Notes under the pieces: model-generated
Told to the model about the DNA's origin: nothing
Seen by the model: only the letters and a program-made list of their open reading frames with translations
Databases searched by the model: none
Origin: Anaerolineae bacterium
Lineage (GTDB): Bacteria > Chloroflexota > Anaerolineae > UBA4142 > SHND01
Length of the DNA stretch: 64,000 bases
Reading direction: 5' to 3'
Assembly (NCBI GenBank): GCA_020851635.1
Contig: JADZCJ010000006.1
Location: 1 to 64,000 of the forward strand
Part shown: one piece after another, positions 7,772 through 16,140 of the stretch
Layout of the letters: the number at the start of each line of letters is the position of its first letter
Numbering within the stretch: the first letter of the stretch is position 1
Program-made: the position numbers and the translations under genes

Positions 7772-7869
7772 CTGGCAAGTTGTCGGAGTGAAATCAAATC
7801 ACAATTAGATTAGAGTTCCTGCGGCGCGCGTTGATAGCTGCAATTGACGTCCCTCCGACAACCTGCCAG
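7772..7869. mobile_element. 98-bp MITE-like element, copy 1
   Basis: The terminal inverted repeats CTGGCAAGTTGTCGGA (7772-7787) and TCCGACAACCTGCCAG (7854-7869) have one mismatch. The element is exactly as long as the one at 45005-45102 and matches that copy's reverse complement along its whole length, including 20 identical bases (7780-7799). It has no coding capacity. It lies just upstream of sufC and ends 68 bases before the sufC start, so it may affect the promoter. Confidence 0.8.
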
Positions 7870-7936
7870 CAGCGACATTTTCTTGTCGCGCGATGCGTTT
7901 TTGTGTGCTGAAAATTCTGGAGGAAATTTCAAGCGT

Positions 7937-8707
7937 ATGGCGAACGATTTGGAAATTCATGACCTGCATGTCGAGGTCGAAGGCAAGGAAATTCTGCGCG
8001 GGATCAACTTGACGGTCAACAAAGGTGAGGTCCATGCAGTGATGGGTCCGAACGGTTCGGGCAAATCCACATTGGCAAACACCTTGCTCGGACATCCGCA
8101 TTATGTCGTCACACAGGGCGATATTTTGTACAAGGGCAACAGCGTTTTGGAACTCAAGCCCGACGAGCGCGCGCGGGCGGGGATGTTTCTCGCGTTCCAG
8201 TATCCTCATTCTGTTTCGGGCGTTACGGTTGCCAACTTTTTGCGGACCGCGCTAAACGCCAAACGCAAAGAGCGAATGAACGGCGATTTCAAACCGATCC
8301 CCATTCCCGAATTTCGCAAATTGATGCGGGAAAAGATGAAATTGCTCAAACTGGATGAATCCTTTGCGACGCGCTATCTGAACGAGGGGTTTTCGGGCGG
8401 CGAAAAGAAACGCACCGAGATTTTACAGATGGCTGTGCTGGAACCGGAAATCGCGATTCTCGACGAGACCGATTCGGGTCTGGATATTGACGGCGTTCGC
8501 ATCGTGAGCCAGGGCGTCAATTCGCTTCAGGGACCAAATCTGGGTATTTTGATCATCACGCACTATCAGCGCATTTTGAACTATATCAAACCGAACTTTG
8601 TGCATGTTTTGGTCAAGGGTAAAATCGCCGTCGAGGGTGGTCCGGAACTCGCCCACAAACTGGAAGAACAAGGATACGACTGGGTCATCAAACAGGTGAC
8701 CGAGTAG
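7937..8707 (+). CDS. sufC: SufC, Fe-S assembly ATPase
   Basis: A soluble ABC-type ATPase of 256 residues that drives the SufBCD scaffold. Walker A is GPNGSGKST (38-46), the signature is FSGGEKKR, and Walker B is EIAILDETDSGLDID. ATG 7937 is preferred because GGAGGAAAT lies upstream and the family N-terminus begins MANDLEIHDLHVEVEG. It heads the SUF cluster with sufB and sufD. The last 51 bases, including the stop codon, are duplicated in tandem directly downstream, so an amber read-through would stay in frame and end with a second copy of the C-terminus. Confidence 0.97.
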   Translation: MANDLEIHDLHVEVEGKEILRGINLTVNKGEVHAVMGPNGSGKSTLANTLLGHPHYVVTQGDILYKGNSVLELKPDERARAGMFLAFQYPHSVSGVTVANFLRTALNAKRKERMNGDFKPIPIPEFRKLMREKMKLLKLDESFATRYLNEGFSGGEKKRTEILQMAVLEPEIAILDETDSGLDIDGVRIVSQGVNSLQGPNLGILIITHYQRILNYIKPNFVHVLVKGKIAVEGGPELAHKLEEQGYDWVIKQVTE

Positions 8708-8782
8708 CGAACGCTCGCCGCAGCGTTCGGATGGGTCATCAAACAGGCGACCGAGTAACGAACGCTCGCTGCAGCGTTCGGA
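8681..8782 (+). repeat. two tandem 51-bp copies covering the sufC end
   Basis: Unit 1 (8681-8731) and unit 2 (8732-8782) differ at three positions. The period is 17 codons. Unit 1 carries the sufC amber stop and unit 2 an in-frame TAA. Each unit contains the hairpin CGAACGCT/AGCGTTCG. Confidence 0.9.
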
Positions 8783-8836
8783 TGCAGGGAACATCATGCG
8801 TTCGTTCCCTCCAACGGGTGAAACGGAGATCGGATA

Positions 8837-10261
8837 ATGGGTCAAGAATTGGAACAGCAGTTTGATTTTGGCGCGAGCGGGTCAACTTATCAGGAAAAGT
8901 ACGGCTTTTTTGACCCCGAAAATTACGCGTTCAGGTCCAAAAAAGGACTTTCTCACGACGTCGTCGAAGAAATTTCGTGGATGAAAAACGAGCCGGAATG
9001 GATGCGCGATTTTCGCCATCGTTCGCTCGATATTTTTTACAAAAAAGCCATGCCGCAGTGGGGCGGCAACCTGAACGACATCAACTTTGACGACATTTAT
9101 TATTTCGTGCGCGCGGCTGAAAAGCAGGGGCGCAATTGGGACGAAGTCCCCCCAGACATCAAAAATACGTTCGACAAACTGGGCATTCCGGAAGCGGAAC
9201 AAAAGTTTTTGTCGGGCGTGGGCGCGCAGTATGAAAGCGAAGTCGTTTATCACAACGTCAAAGAATCCCTGACCAAACAGGGCGTCATCTTTTTGGACAC
9301 GGACAGCGCGCTCAAAGAGCATCCCGAACTGTTCAAGAAATATTTTGGGACGATCATTCCTCCCGCCGACAACAAATTCTCGGCGCTCAACAGCGCGGTT
9401 TGGTCCGGCGGCTCGTTCATTTACGTCCCGCCCGGCGTGCATGTAGAAATGCCTCTGCAAGCATACTTTCGCATCAACACCAAGAACATGGGGCAATTCG
9501 AGCGCACGCTGATCATTGTGGACGAGGGCGCGTTCGTGCATTACGTCGAGGGCTGCACGGCTCCGACCTATTCGAGCGATTCGCTGCACAGCGCCGTCGT
9601 CGAAATCATTGTGCACAAGGGAGGTCGCGCGCGCTATACCACGATTCAAAACTGGTCGGCGAATGTATACAACCTCGTCACCAAGCGCACGGTTTGCCAG
9701 GAAGACGCGACGATGGAATGGGTGGACGCAAATCTCGGCTCGAAATTGACCATGAAATATCCGAGCGTCTTTTTGATGGGCAAAGGCGCGCACGGCGAAG
9801 TCCTGAGCGTTGCAATGGCAGGCAAGGGGCAGCACCAGGATGCGGGCGGCAAAGCCGTTCACGCCGCGCCACACACGACGTCTCAAATCATCAGCAAATC
9901 CATCAGCAAGGACGGTGGGCGCGCCTCGTATCGCGGTCTCTTGCAGGTATTTCCCGGCGCCGTGGGTTCGCGGTCCAAAGTCCAATGCGATGCATTGATT
10001 CTGGACGAACATTCCCGCTCCGACACATACCCGTATATTGACATCCAGGAAGACGATGTGACAATCGGTCACGAAGCGTCGGTCTCCAAAATCGGCGAAG
10101 AGCAGCTCTTTTATCTCACCTCGCGCGGTTTGACCGACAATGAAGCGTCGGGGATGATTGTCAACGGGTTTATCGAACCGGTTGCCAAAGAGCTCCCGAT
10201 GGAATTTGCGGTGGAACTGAATCGCCTGATCAATCTGCAAATGGAAGGTTCTGTGGGCTAA
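8837..10261 (+). CDS. sufB: SufB, Fe-S cluster scaffold
   Basis: A protein of 474 residues, the normal SufB length. It has the N-terminal MKNEPEWM segment and a right-handed beta-helix core with SYVEGCTAP-like ([18 protein letters not shown]) and [13 protein letters not shown]. The C-terminal region has [31 protein letters not shown] and SRGL. It forms the SufBC2D complex on which clusters are assembled, with the C-terminal Cys/His region taking part at the SufB-SufD interface. It follows sufC after the tandem repeat. The long antisense frame opposite it is a GC-driven shadow. Confidence 0.97.
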   Translation: MGQELEQQFDFGASGSTYQEKYGFFDPENYAFRSKKGLSHDVVEEISWMKNEPEWMRDFRHRSLDIFYKKAMPQWGGNLNDINFDDIYYFVRAAEKQGRNWDEVPPDIKNTFDKLGIPEAEQKFLSGVGAQYESEVVYHNVKESLTKQGVIFLDTDSALKEHPELFKKYFGTIIPPADNKFSALNSAVWSGGSFIYVPPGVHVEMPLQAYFRINTKNMGQFERTLIIVDEGAFVHYVEGCTAPTYSSDSLHSAVVEIIVHKGGRARYTTIQNWSANVYNLVTKRTVCQEDATMEWVDANLGSKLTMKYPSVFLMGKGAHGEVLSVAMAGKGQHQDAGGKAVHAAPHTTSQIISKSISKDGGRASYRGLLQVFPGAVGSRSKVQCDALILDEHSRSDTYPYIDIQEDDVTIGHEASVSKIGEEQLFYLTSRGLTDNEASGMIVNGFIEPVAKELPMEFAVELNRLINLQMEGSVG

Positions 10262-10342
10262 AAAGAATAGCGGAGGCGTTCACTGGAGCGCCTCCGCCAA
10301 CAGACACCCAAACAAACCCCGCACGCGTTTGGCAACTATCGA

Positions 10343-10552
10343 ATGAATCTTGGGATTGGCGAGTTATTGGTCGTGTTTGCCATCGTCACCCTGCTGGTCC
10401 TGGGCGTCTCGATGATTGCGGGGGTTGGATTGGTCATTAGCCGAAGACTCGAACCCAAGCCGCATACGCTGCTTCAAGAATTGAGATTGCGCTACGAGCG
10501 CGGAGAGATCAGCAAAGAGCAGTATGACAAGATAAAAAAGGAATTGATATAG
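10343..10552 (+). CDS. small SHOCT-domain membrane protein
   Basis: A protein of 69 residues. One transmembrane helix (LLVVFAIVTLLVLGVSMIAGV) is followed by a short basic linker and a C-terminal SHOCT helix pair (LRYERGEISKEQYDKIKKEL). SHOCT modules are short oligomerisation segments at protein ends, and their role here is unknown. It lies between sufB and sufD. The roughly 200 bases after it are non-coding, so it may belong to its own small transcript. Confidence 0.75.
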   Translation: MNLGIGELLVVFAIVTLLVLGVSMIAGVGLVISRRLEPKPHTLLQELRLRYERGEISKEQYDKIKKELI

Positions 10553-10589
10553 CAAACGCGCATGAATCAATCAGAGTGAAATCAATTGC

Positions 10590-10637
10590 CTTGAATAACA
10601 ACGCTCTCCCGTCGTGACACGAGAGGGCGTTTGATTG
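10590..10637 (+). terminator. possible terminator hairpin after the SHOCT gene
   Basis: AACGCTCTC pairs with GAGGGCGTT (nine pairs, one G-U) and is followed by TGATTGT. The T-run is weak, so this could be an imperfect terminator or a processing site inside the suf cluster. Confidence 0.35.
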
Positions 10638-10753
10638 TACAAAGGAATGTTAAAAAACTGTTGGAATAGCAATGGATTCGTTCCTATGGGTTTGACGAGT
10701 AAACTCGTCACCACGTGTGCTGCGGCACTAAATTCCTGGAGATAATTTTACCT

Positions 10754-12154
10754 GTGACTGAAACACAAACGCTCGTCGGATTTTCAAAGCAAGCGCTGGA
10801 AGCGCTCTCGCACATCAACGGCGAACCGGAATGGATGCTCGCACGTCGTCTGGAAGCGTGGCATGTATATAACGAAACGCCCCTGCCCGGAGACAAGGAC
10901 GAACTCTGGCGTCGCACATCACTGCAAGGTCTGAAACTGGATACGGTTGTGCCGTTTGTCGCCGACGATCCCAAGTGGACCCCGGCGCGACTTCCGGAAG
11001 AATTCCGCGGACTAGCCAAGAGCCGTCAAGCGGCAGGCGCGCTGATTATGCACAACGGACGCTCGGCGACGGCGCAACTCAAACCCGAGTATCGAGACCG
11101 CGGCGTGATTCTGTGCGACATGAACACTGCCCTGCGCGAGCATCCCGACCTGGTGCGCGAGCATTTCATGACGCGCGCCGTCTCGTTGGCGGAGAACCGC
11201 TATGCGCGGCACGTCAACGCGCAAGGCGTCACCGAACATCAAGGATACAGCGACACGATCGGCGATCTAAAATTCGCGTCCCTGCACGGCGCGTTTTGGA
11301 ACGGCGGAACGTTTTTGTATGTGCCGCGCAATGTGGTCATCGAACAGCCCATCAATACGCTGACCTACTTTGATGCGCCGGAGGTGGGGATATTCAGCCA
11401 TTCGCTCATAATCCTCGAACAAGGCGCCTCTGTGAGATTGATCGAAGACCTCGAGTCCGCCGCAAATGAAGCACAACGATTTGGCAGCCGCGCGGTCGAG
11501 TTGATCTTGCGACCAAACAGCGACCTGCAATATTTCAACCTGCAAGACTGGGCGCAAAATGTTTGGGACTTTACTTCGCAAACCGCGATCCTGGAACGGA
11601 ACACGAATCTGGTCTGGCTCGCGGGAATGTTGGGCAGCGCAGTCACGAAAGCGTTTTTGGACTCGCGCATCGAAGGTTCGGGCGCAAACGTGCGGATGCT
11701 CGGCTTTTTCTTTGGCGACAAGGAACAGCATTTCGACCAACACACCTTTCAAAATCACATTCATCCCAACGGCAAAAGCGACCTGCTCTACAAGGGCGCG
11801 CTCAAAGACAAGGCGTATTCCGCATTTCGCGGCTTGATTCGGATCAATCCCGATGCGCAGCGTTCCGACGCTTACCAACAAAACCGCAACTTGCTCCTCT
11901 CGAACCGGGCACACGCCGATTCGATCCCCGAATTGGAAATCGAAGCGAACGATGTGCGCTGTACGCACGGCGCCACCGTCGGACCTATCGAAGAAGCGGC
12001 AGTGTTTTATCTGATGGCGCGCGGGATTCCGCGCCCGGAAGCGGAACGGTTGTTTACCGAAGGTTTCTTTGACGAACTCATTTCCAAAGTTCCGCTCCAA
12101 GTCGTCCAGGACCGCCTGTTTCACGTCATTCGGCAGAAAATCGTCGGGTTATAG
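10754..12154 (+). CDS. sufD: SufD, SufB paralogue of the Fe-S scaffold
   Basis: A protein of 466 residues of the SufBD family, partner of SufB and SufC. It opens TETQTLVGFSKQALEALS with the GEPEWMLARR segment. The beta-helix core has GTFLYVPRNVVIEQP and IILEQGASVRLIEDLES, and the C-terminal half has EIEANDVRCTHGATVGPI and EAAVFYLMARGI. GTG 10754 is chosen because GGAG sits about 13 bases upstream, whereas the upstream in-frame ATG adds non-homologous residues. It is separated from sufB by the small SHOCT gene, which is less usual than direct sufB-sufD adjacency. Confidence 0.95.
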   Translation: MTETQTLVGFSKQALEALSHINGEPEWMLARRLEAWHVYNETPLPGDKDELWRRTSLQGLKLDTVVPFVADDPKWTPARLPEEFRGLAKSRQAAGALIMHNGRSATAQLKPEYRDRGVILCDMNTALREHPDLVREHFMTRAVSLAENRYARHVNAQGVTEHQGYSDTIGDLKFASLHGAFWNGGTFLYVPRNVVIEQPINTLTYFDAPEVGIFSHSLIILEQGASVRLIEDLESAANEAQRFGSRAVELILRPNSDLQYFNLQDWAQNVWDFTSQTAILERNTNLVWLAGMLGSAVTKAFLDSRIEGSGANVRMLGFFFGDKEQHFDQHTFQNHIHPNGKSDLLYKGALKDKAYSAFRGLIRINPDAQRSDAYQQNRNLLLSNRAHADSIPELEIEANDVRCTHGATVGPIEEAAVFYLMARGIPRPEAERLFTEGFFDELISKVPLQVVQDRLFHVIRQKIVGL

Positions 12155-12175
12155 GGACGTTCAAAGGATACGAGA

Positions 12176-13021
12176 ATGGCTGACGGATATGCTCATCCCG
12201 AGAAATTGGTAGAAACCGACTGGGTCGCCAAACACCTCGACGATCCCAACATTCGCATCGTGGAATCGGACGAAGATGTGTTGCTGTACGAAGTGGGACA
12301 CATTCCCGGCGCCGTCAAGATTGACTGGCTCGAGGACCTGAACGACCCGCTCAAGCGTGATTACATTGACCGGGTTCGTTTTGAAGCGCTCCTTTCAAAA
12401 GCGGGCATCGGACCCCACACCAGAGTCTTGTTTTATGGCGACAAGAATAACTGGTGGGCTTGCTATGCGCTTTGGGTTTTTGAACTGTTTGGATTCACCA
12501 ACACCGCGATCATCAATGGCGGTCGTCAAAAGTGGATTGACGAAGGACGCGAACTTTCGAAACAAGCGCCCTCCTATCCTGCGGGGAACGCACAAGTGGC
12601 GGACCGCGACGACCACACCATCCGCGCGTTTCGCCAGGATGTGCTCGAACATCTCGACAAGAATCTGCCTTTGGTGGATGTGCGCTCGCCCGGCGAATTT
12701 TCGGGCGAACTGCTGGCGATTCCGGGCTACCCGCAAGAGGGCGCGCTGCGCGGCGGACACATACCCGGCGCCAAATCAATTCCGTGGGCAAAAGCAGTCA
12801 CCGAAAAAGCGACTTTCAAGACGCCGGAGGACCTCAAGACCTTGTTCGAAGCGCAAGGCATTACGGCAGACCACGATATTATTGCGTACTGCCGTATCGG
12901 CGAGCGTTCTTCGCTCACCTGGTTCGTGCTCACATACTTGCTCGGTTATCCGAACGTCCGCAACTATGACGGCTCTTGGACCGAATGGGGCAATCTTGTC
13001 GGCGCGCCGATTGAAAAATAG
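12176..13021 (+). CDS. two-domain rhodanese sulfurtransferase of the suf cluster
   Basis: A protein of 281 residues with two rhodanese domains, each with a GHIPGA motif. The first domain lacks a catalytic Cys ([10 protein letters not shown]). The second has Cys239 in [10 protein letters not shown]. The CRIGERSS loop differs from that of the other rhodanese in this window (CGSGSRS), so the two probably have different partners. It lies between sufD and sufU, 21 bases after sufD, and may supply or relay sulfur for cluster assembly alongside the SufS desulfurase. Confidence 0.9.
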   Translation: MADGYAHPEKLVETDWVAKHLDDPNIRIVESDEDVLLYEVGHIPGAVKIDWLEDLNDPLKRDYIDRVRFEALLSKAGIGPHTRVLFYGDKNNWWACYALWVFELFGFTNTAIINGGRQKWIDEGRELSKQAPSYPAGNAQVADRDDHTIRAFRQDVLEHLDKNLPLVDVRSPGEFSGELLAIPGYPQEGALRGGHIPGAKSIPWAKAVTEKATFKTPEDLKTLFEAQGITADHDIIAYCRIGERSSLTWFVLTYLLGYPNVRNYDGSWTEWGNLVGAPIEK

Positions 13022-13035
13022 ACGGCAAATCGAAC

Positions 13036-13491
13036 ATGACTCGCCAAGACTATATCGAATTTATTCTGGACCATTACAACAACCCGCATCACAAAGGCAA
13101 GTTAAATGACCCCGACTTGATGGTCAATGGGGGCAATCCGGGTTGCGGCGACATCGTGACGATTTTTGTCCGGCTCGATGAAAACGACCGCATCGTTGAT
13201 GCGACGTTTGACGGCGAGGGATGCACCATCAGCATGGCAGCCGCGTCCATGGTCATGGACAAGATTATCGGCAAAACAATCGAGCAAGTTGACGCCATGG
13301 ACCATACTGAATTGTTGGACGAGTTGGGTCGCGAAGTAGTGCAGTCACGCATCCGCTGTGCCACGCTGGCGCTCGATACCATCAAAGCAGGTGCGCGCGA
13401 GTATCCATCACACAAAGCGACCGGCAAGAAACTGGTCTCGCCGATCATTCTCTCTGAAACTTTTCGCCAGGATGGGCTCGAGGGCAAATAA
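13036..13491 (+). CDS. sufU: SufU/IscU-like Fe-S assembly protein (copy 1)
   Basis: A protein of 151 residues of the NifU-N/IscU/SufU family. It has three conserved cysteines, C37 (NPGCGD, with the metal-ligand Asp39), C63 (EGCTIS) and C108 (IRCATL). It binds zinc or a nascent cluster and accepts sulfur from SufS. The C63-C108 spacing is 45 residues, so the roughly 18-residue insertion of Firmicute SufU is absent. The C-terminus is longer than in copy 2 (AREYPSHKATGKKLVSPIIL). It starts 14 bases after the rhodanese stop. Confidence 0.9.
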   Translation: MTRQDYIEFILDHYNNPHHKGKLNDPDLMVNGGNPGCGDIVTIFVRLDENDRIVDATFDGEGCTISMAAASMVMDKIIGKTIEQVDAMDHTELLDELGREVVQSRIRCATLALDTIKAGAREYPSHKATGKKLVSPIILSETFRQDGLEGK

Positions 13492-13533
13492 CACCGGCGG
13501 AGCGATCGCCGAAACGATCAACGAGGAGCAGCA

Positions 13534-13926
13534 ATGAACGAATTTTCCAACCCAAACCTTACCGACACTAAACCGCTGGGGGCGGTCGCCGACGCCGATG
13601 ATCCGTTGGCACATCCGAGCTATCCGCTCGTCACTCCCGGCAGTCCCGAAGACGATATCAAAAAGGCGCTGCGACAAGTCTATGACCCCGAAATCGGTCT
13701 GGAAGTCGTCCAGCTGGGGCTGATCCGAGAGATTCTGCTTGGCGCGGACCCTCCTGAAGTCAAAATGATGCTGACGACGCCATTCTGTCCCTATGGGGGC
13801 TGGCTGATTCAACAGGTTAAAGACGTGAGCGAATCCGTATCAGGCAAGCAATTCAAGGTCTCTGTTTTACCGGACTTGTGGAGCCCCGAAATGATGGAAG
13901 ATCCGGGTCTTTTGTCGGGATGGTAA
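13534..13926 (+). CDS. sufT: SufT/MIP18-type (DUF59) Fe-S maturation protein
   Basis: A protein of 130 residues with a variable N-terminus and then the MIP18/PaaD domain. The domain shows IKKALRQVYDPEIGLEVVQLG, TTPFCPYGGW with the conserved Cys85, and the end WSPEMMED. Family members help insert clusters into client proteins. GAGGAGCAGC precedes the ATG. It closes the first half of the suf cluster, with a hairpin terminator directly after it. Confidence 0.88.
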   Translation: MNEFSNPNLTDTKPLGAVADADDPLAHPSYPLVTPGSPEDDIKKALRQVYDPEIGLEVVQLGLIREILLGADPPEVKMMLTTPFCPYGGWLIQQVKDVSESVSGKQFKVSVLPDLWSPEMMEDPGLLSGW

Positions 13927-13950
13927 ACCAATATTGAAAACCAAGGGCAG

Positions 13951-13994
13951 CAGGTAGACAGGATCACAAACGGCTTGTCTACCTGTTTCTCTTT
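13951..13994 (+). terminator. hairpin terminator inside the suf cluster
   Basis: CAGGTAGACA (13951-13960) pairs perfectly with TGTCTACCTG (13976-13985) around a 15-base loop and is followed by TTTCTCTTT. It would separate or attenuate sufS-sufU2-Rieske expression relative to sufC-sufT. Confidence 0.6.
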
Positions 13995-14082
13995 GAGCAG
14001 TCCAAGGGCGCGCGGCGTTGCGAAAGGGCGTTCAATAGAACACCCCTCCGGAATGTCGCCCTGCGCCGAATATAGGCAGCTT

Positions 14083-15315
14083 ATGTCCGCACTCGATGTT
14101 TCCAGTCTGCGCGAGGATTTTCCGATTCTCCAGCAAATGGTGCATGGCAAACCGCTGGTGTATCTGGATTCCGCAGCCACTTCTCAAAAACCCGAAAGCG
14201 TGATTCAGACGCTCGACGCGTATTATCGCGCCACGAATGCCAACATTCATCGCGGCATCTATCAGCTCGCCGAGCAAGCCACCGAACAATACGAAACCGC
14301 GCGCAAAAAGGCGCAAAAATTTGTCAATGCCAAATCGTGGCGCGAAATCGTATGGACGCGCAACACGACCGAAGCAATCAATCTCGTCGCATACACATAT
14401 GGGCGCGCCAACGTGCGCGCGGGCGATGAGATCGTGATTTCACTGCTCGAACATCACTCGAACATTGTCCCCTGGCAGCTGCTGGCAAAAGAAAAAAACG
14501 CGACCCTCAAGCATATTCCCGTGGACGGACAGGGGCGGCTGGCGCTTGACGACTTGGACACGCTCATCACCGACAAGACAAAAATCGTCGCCGTGACCAT
14601 GATGTCGAACGTCACCGGCGCGATCACTCCGCTCGAGACCATCATTGCGCGCGCACATGCGGTCGGAGCAGTCGTGATCGTTGATGCGGCGCAAGCGGTG
14701 CCGCACCTTCCGGTTGATGTGCGCGCGCTGGATGTGGATTTTCTCGCGTTCAGCGGGCACAAGATGCTCGGGCCGTTCGTCGGCGTCCTCTATGGCAAAC
14801 GCGCGCTGCTGGAAGCGATGCCGCCCTTTATGGGGGGGGGCGACATGATCCGCAAGGTCGAGTTGTACGAATCTACCTGGAATGAGCTGCCATACAAATT
14901 CGAAGCGGGCACCCCGGCAATCGCCGAAGCCATCGGTCTCGGCGCGGCGATAGATTATTTGGAAACGCTCGGGATGGACAATGTGCGAGAGCATGAGCAA
15001 GAACTGACCGCGTATGCGCTTGAAAAACTGCAAGAGGTGCCTACCCTGCGCCTGTTAGGTCCAGAAAAGATTGCTGAACGCGGCGGGCTGGCGGCGTTTG
15101 AGCTGCCGGGGATTCATCCGCACGATGTTGCCGCCGTGCTCGATCGCGATGCCATCTGTATCCGCGCAGGCCATCACTGCGCTCAACCCCTGCACGCGTA
15201 TTTTGATTTGCCCGCCACTTCCCGCGCGAGCTTTTATGTATACAATACGCCCGACGAGATAGACACCCTCGTCACCTCATTGCAGGGTGTCCGAAGGATG
15301 TTTTCAAATGGATGA
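14083..15315 (+). CDS. sufS: SufS cysteine desulfurase
   Basis: A PLP enzyme of 410 residues that takes sulfur from cysteine as a persulfide. The Schiff-base lysine is K227 in FSGHKMLGP, the catalytic Cys366 lies in RAGHHCAQPLH, and HHSNIVPW is present. ATG 14083 starts the conserved N-terminus (LREDFPIL). The frame extends upstream to 13975, but there it runs through a hairpin terminator and is unlikely to be translated. An ATG at 14053 is a second candidate. The start of sufU2 lies eight bases before its stop, so the two are coupled and probably form the sulfur-donating pair. Confidence 0.96.
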   Translation: MSALDVSSLREDFPILQQMVHGKPLVYLDSAATSQKPESVIQTLDAYYRATNANIHRGIYQLAEQATEQYETARKKAQKFVNAKSWREIVWTRNTTEAINLVAYTYGRANVRAGDEIVISLLEHHSNIVPWQLLAKEKNATLKHIPVDGQGRLALDDLDTLITDKTKIVAVTMMSNVTGAITPLETIIARAHAVGAVVIVDAAQAVPHLPVDVRALDVDFLAFSGHKMLGPFVGVLYGKRALLEAMPPFMGGGDMIRKVELYESTWNELPYKFEAGTPAIAEAIGLGAAIDYLETLGMDNVREHEQELTAYALEKLQEVPTLRLLGPEKIAERGGLAAFELPGIHPHDVAAVLDRDAICIRAGHHCAQPLHAYFDLPATSRASFYVYNTPDEIDTLVTSLQGVRRMFSNG

Positions 15316-15700
15316 TTTGTACAAAGAGGTCATCCTCGACCACAACCAGCACCCGCATAATCAAGGCGCCCTGCCCGACGCGACGCACTCGTTCGAGGAT
15401 GTCAACCCGTTATGCGGCGATCGTGTGCGTATGGAACTCAGGGTCGAAAATGGCATCGTCGCCGATGTGAGATTCACGGGCAAAGGGTGCGCCATCAGTC
15501 AAGCGACAGCATCCATGCTCACCGACGAGATCAAGGGCAAGTCGCTGGACGAAATCAAGCACATTAACAAACAGGCGGTCCTCGATATGCTCGGCATCCC
15601 GTTGGGATTGACGCGTGTCAAGTGCGCACTCTTGCCGCTCAAAGTCATCAAGGCGAGCGTGTATGGCATTCAAGAAGCAGAAGAGGACGACGATAATTGA
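15308..15700 (+). CDS. sufU: SufU/IscU-like Fe-S assembly protein (copy 2)
   Basis: A protein of 130 residues with conserved cysteines C36 (NPLCGD), C61 (KGCAIS) and C106 (VKCALL). Like copy 1 it lacks the SufU insertion between the second and third cysteine. ATG 15308 overlaps the sufS stop. Tight coupling to sufS suggests that this is the direct sulfur acceptor, and copy 1 may have a different client. The acidic C-terminus ends EAEEDDDN. Confidence 0.9.
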   Translation: MDDLYKEVILDHNQHPHNQGALPDATHSFEDVNPLCGDRVRMELRVENGIVADVRFTGKGCAISQATASMLTDEIKGKSLDEIKHINKQAVLDMLGIPLGLTRVKCALLPLKVIKASVYGIQEAEEDDDN

Positions 15701-15714
15701 TTGGGAGAAAACGA

Positions 15715-16026
15715 ATGGCAGAGTTTTTGACGGTCGCCCGCGTGGGCGATGTACGCAACGGCAAAGTAAAGACCTATCACGTCGGCGGGCAAGCGATTGC
15801 CTTGTGTAACGTCGAAGGCACCTACTTTGCAACACAGGATTTGTGCACGCACGATGGGGGACCACTCGGCGAAGGCGAATTATGGGGGTACAATATCGAA
15901 TGTCCCCGTCACGGCGGACGCTTTGACGTGCGGACGGGTCAGGTGACTGCCCTGCCGCCCGTCATCCCGATCAAAACCTTTCCCGTGCGCGTCGAGGGAG
16001 ATGACATTCAAGTTGCCATAGATTAA
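15715..16026 (+). CDS. Rieske [2Fe-2S] ferredoxin
   Basis: A small soluble protein of 103 residues with a complete Rieske site, CTH (Cys44, His46) and CPRH (Cys63, His66), in the order CxH...CxxH. There is no membrane helix and no attached oxygenase domain, so it is a stand-alone electron carrier of the bacterial Rieske ferredoxin (SufE2/NirD-like) group. GGGAGAAAACG precedes the ATG 15715. It is often the last gene of SUF clusters of this type. Its partner is unknown. Confidence 0.92.
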   Translation: MAEFLTVARVGDVRNGKVKTYHVGGQAIALCNVEGTYFATQDLCTHDGGPLGEGELWGYNIECPRHGGRFDVRTGQVTALPPVIPIKTFPVRVEGDDIQVAID

Positions 16027-16054
16027 GGTTCAGATACAATAGCGTCAACACTCG

Positions 16055-16087
16055 ACGCCTGCGTGTTTCTCCACGCAGGCGTTTTTT
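16055..16087 (+). terminator. Rho-independent terminator of the suf cluster
   Basis: An 11-bp perfect stem (16055-16065 with 16072-16082) has a six-base loop and is followed by a run of T. Confidence 0.9.
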
Positions 16088-16140
16088 GTCCACAATCTCT
16101 CAGCAGTTCGACGCTTGATTCTCCACGAGGAGCATATCAC

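Noticed and set aside
8882-10240. 452-codon open frame antisense to sufB
   Set aside because: No family motif; the opposite strand is clearly SufB. Long antisense frames arise from GC-rich codon use.
10573-10588. possible third MITE copy (GAGTGAAATCAA)
   Set aside because: Only about 12 bases match the inner end of the 98-bp element; no inverted partner is found.
16033-16040. TACAAT -10 element just after the Rieske gene
   Set aside because: It would start transcription directly before a strong terminator (16055) with no gene in reach; likely chance.
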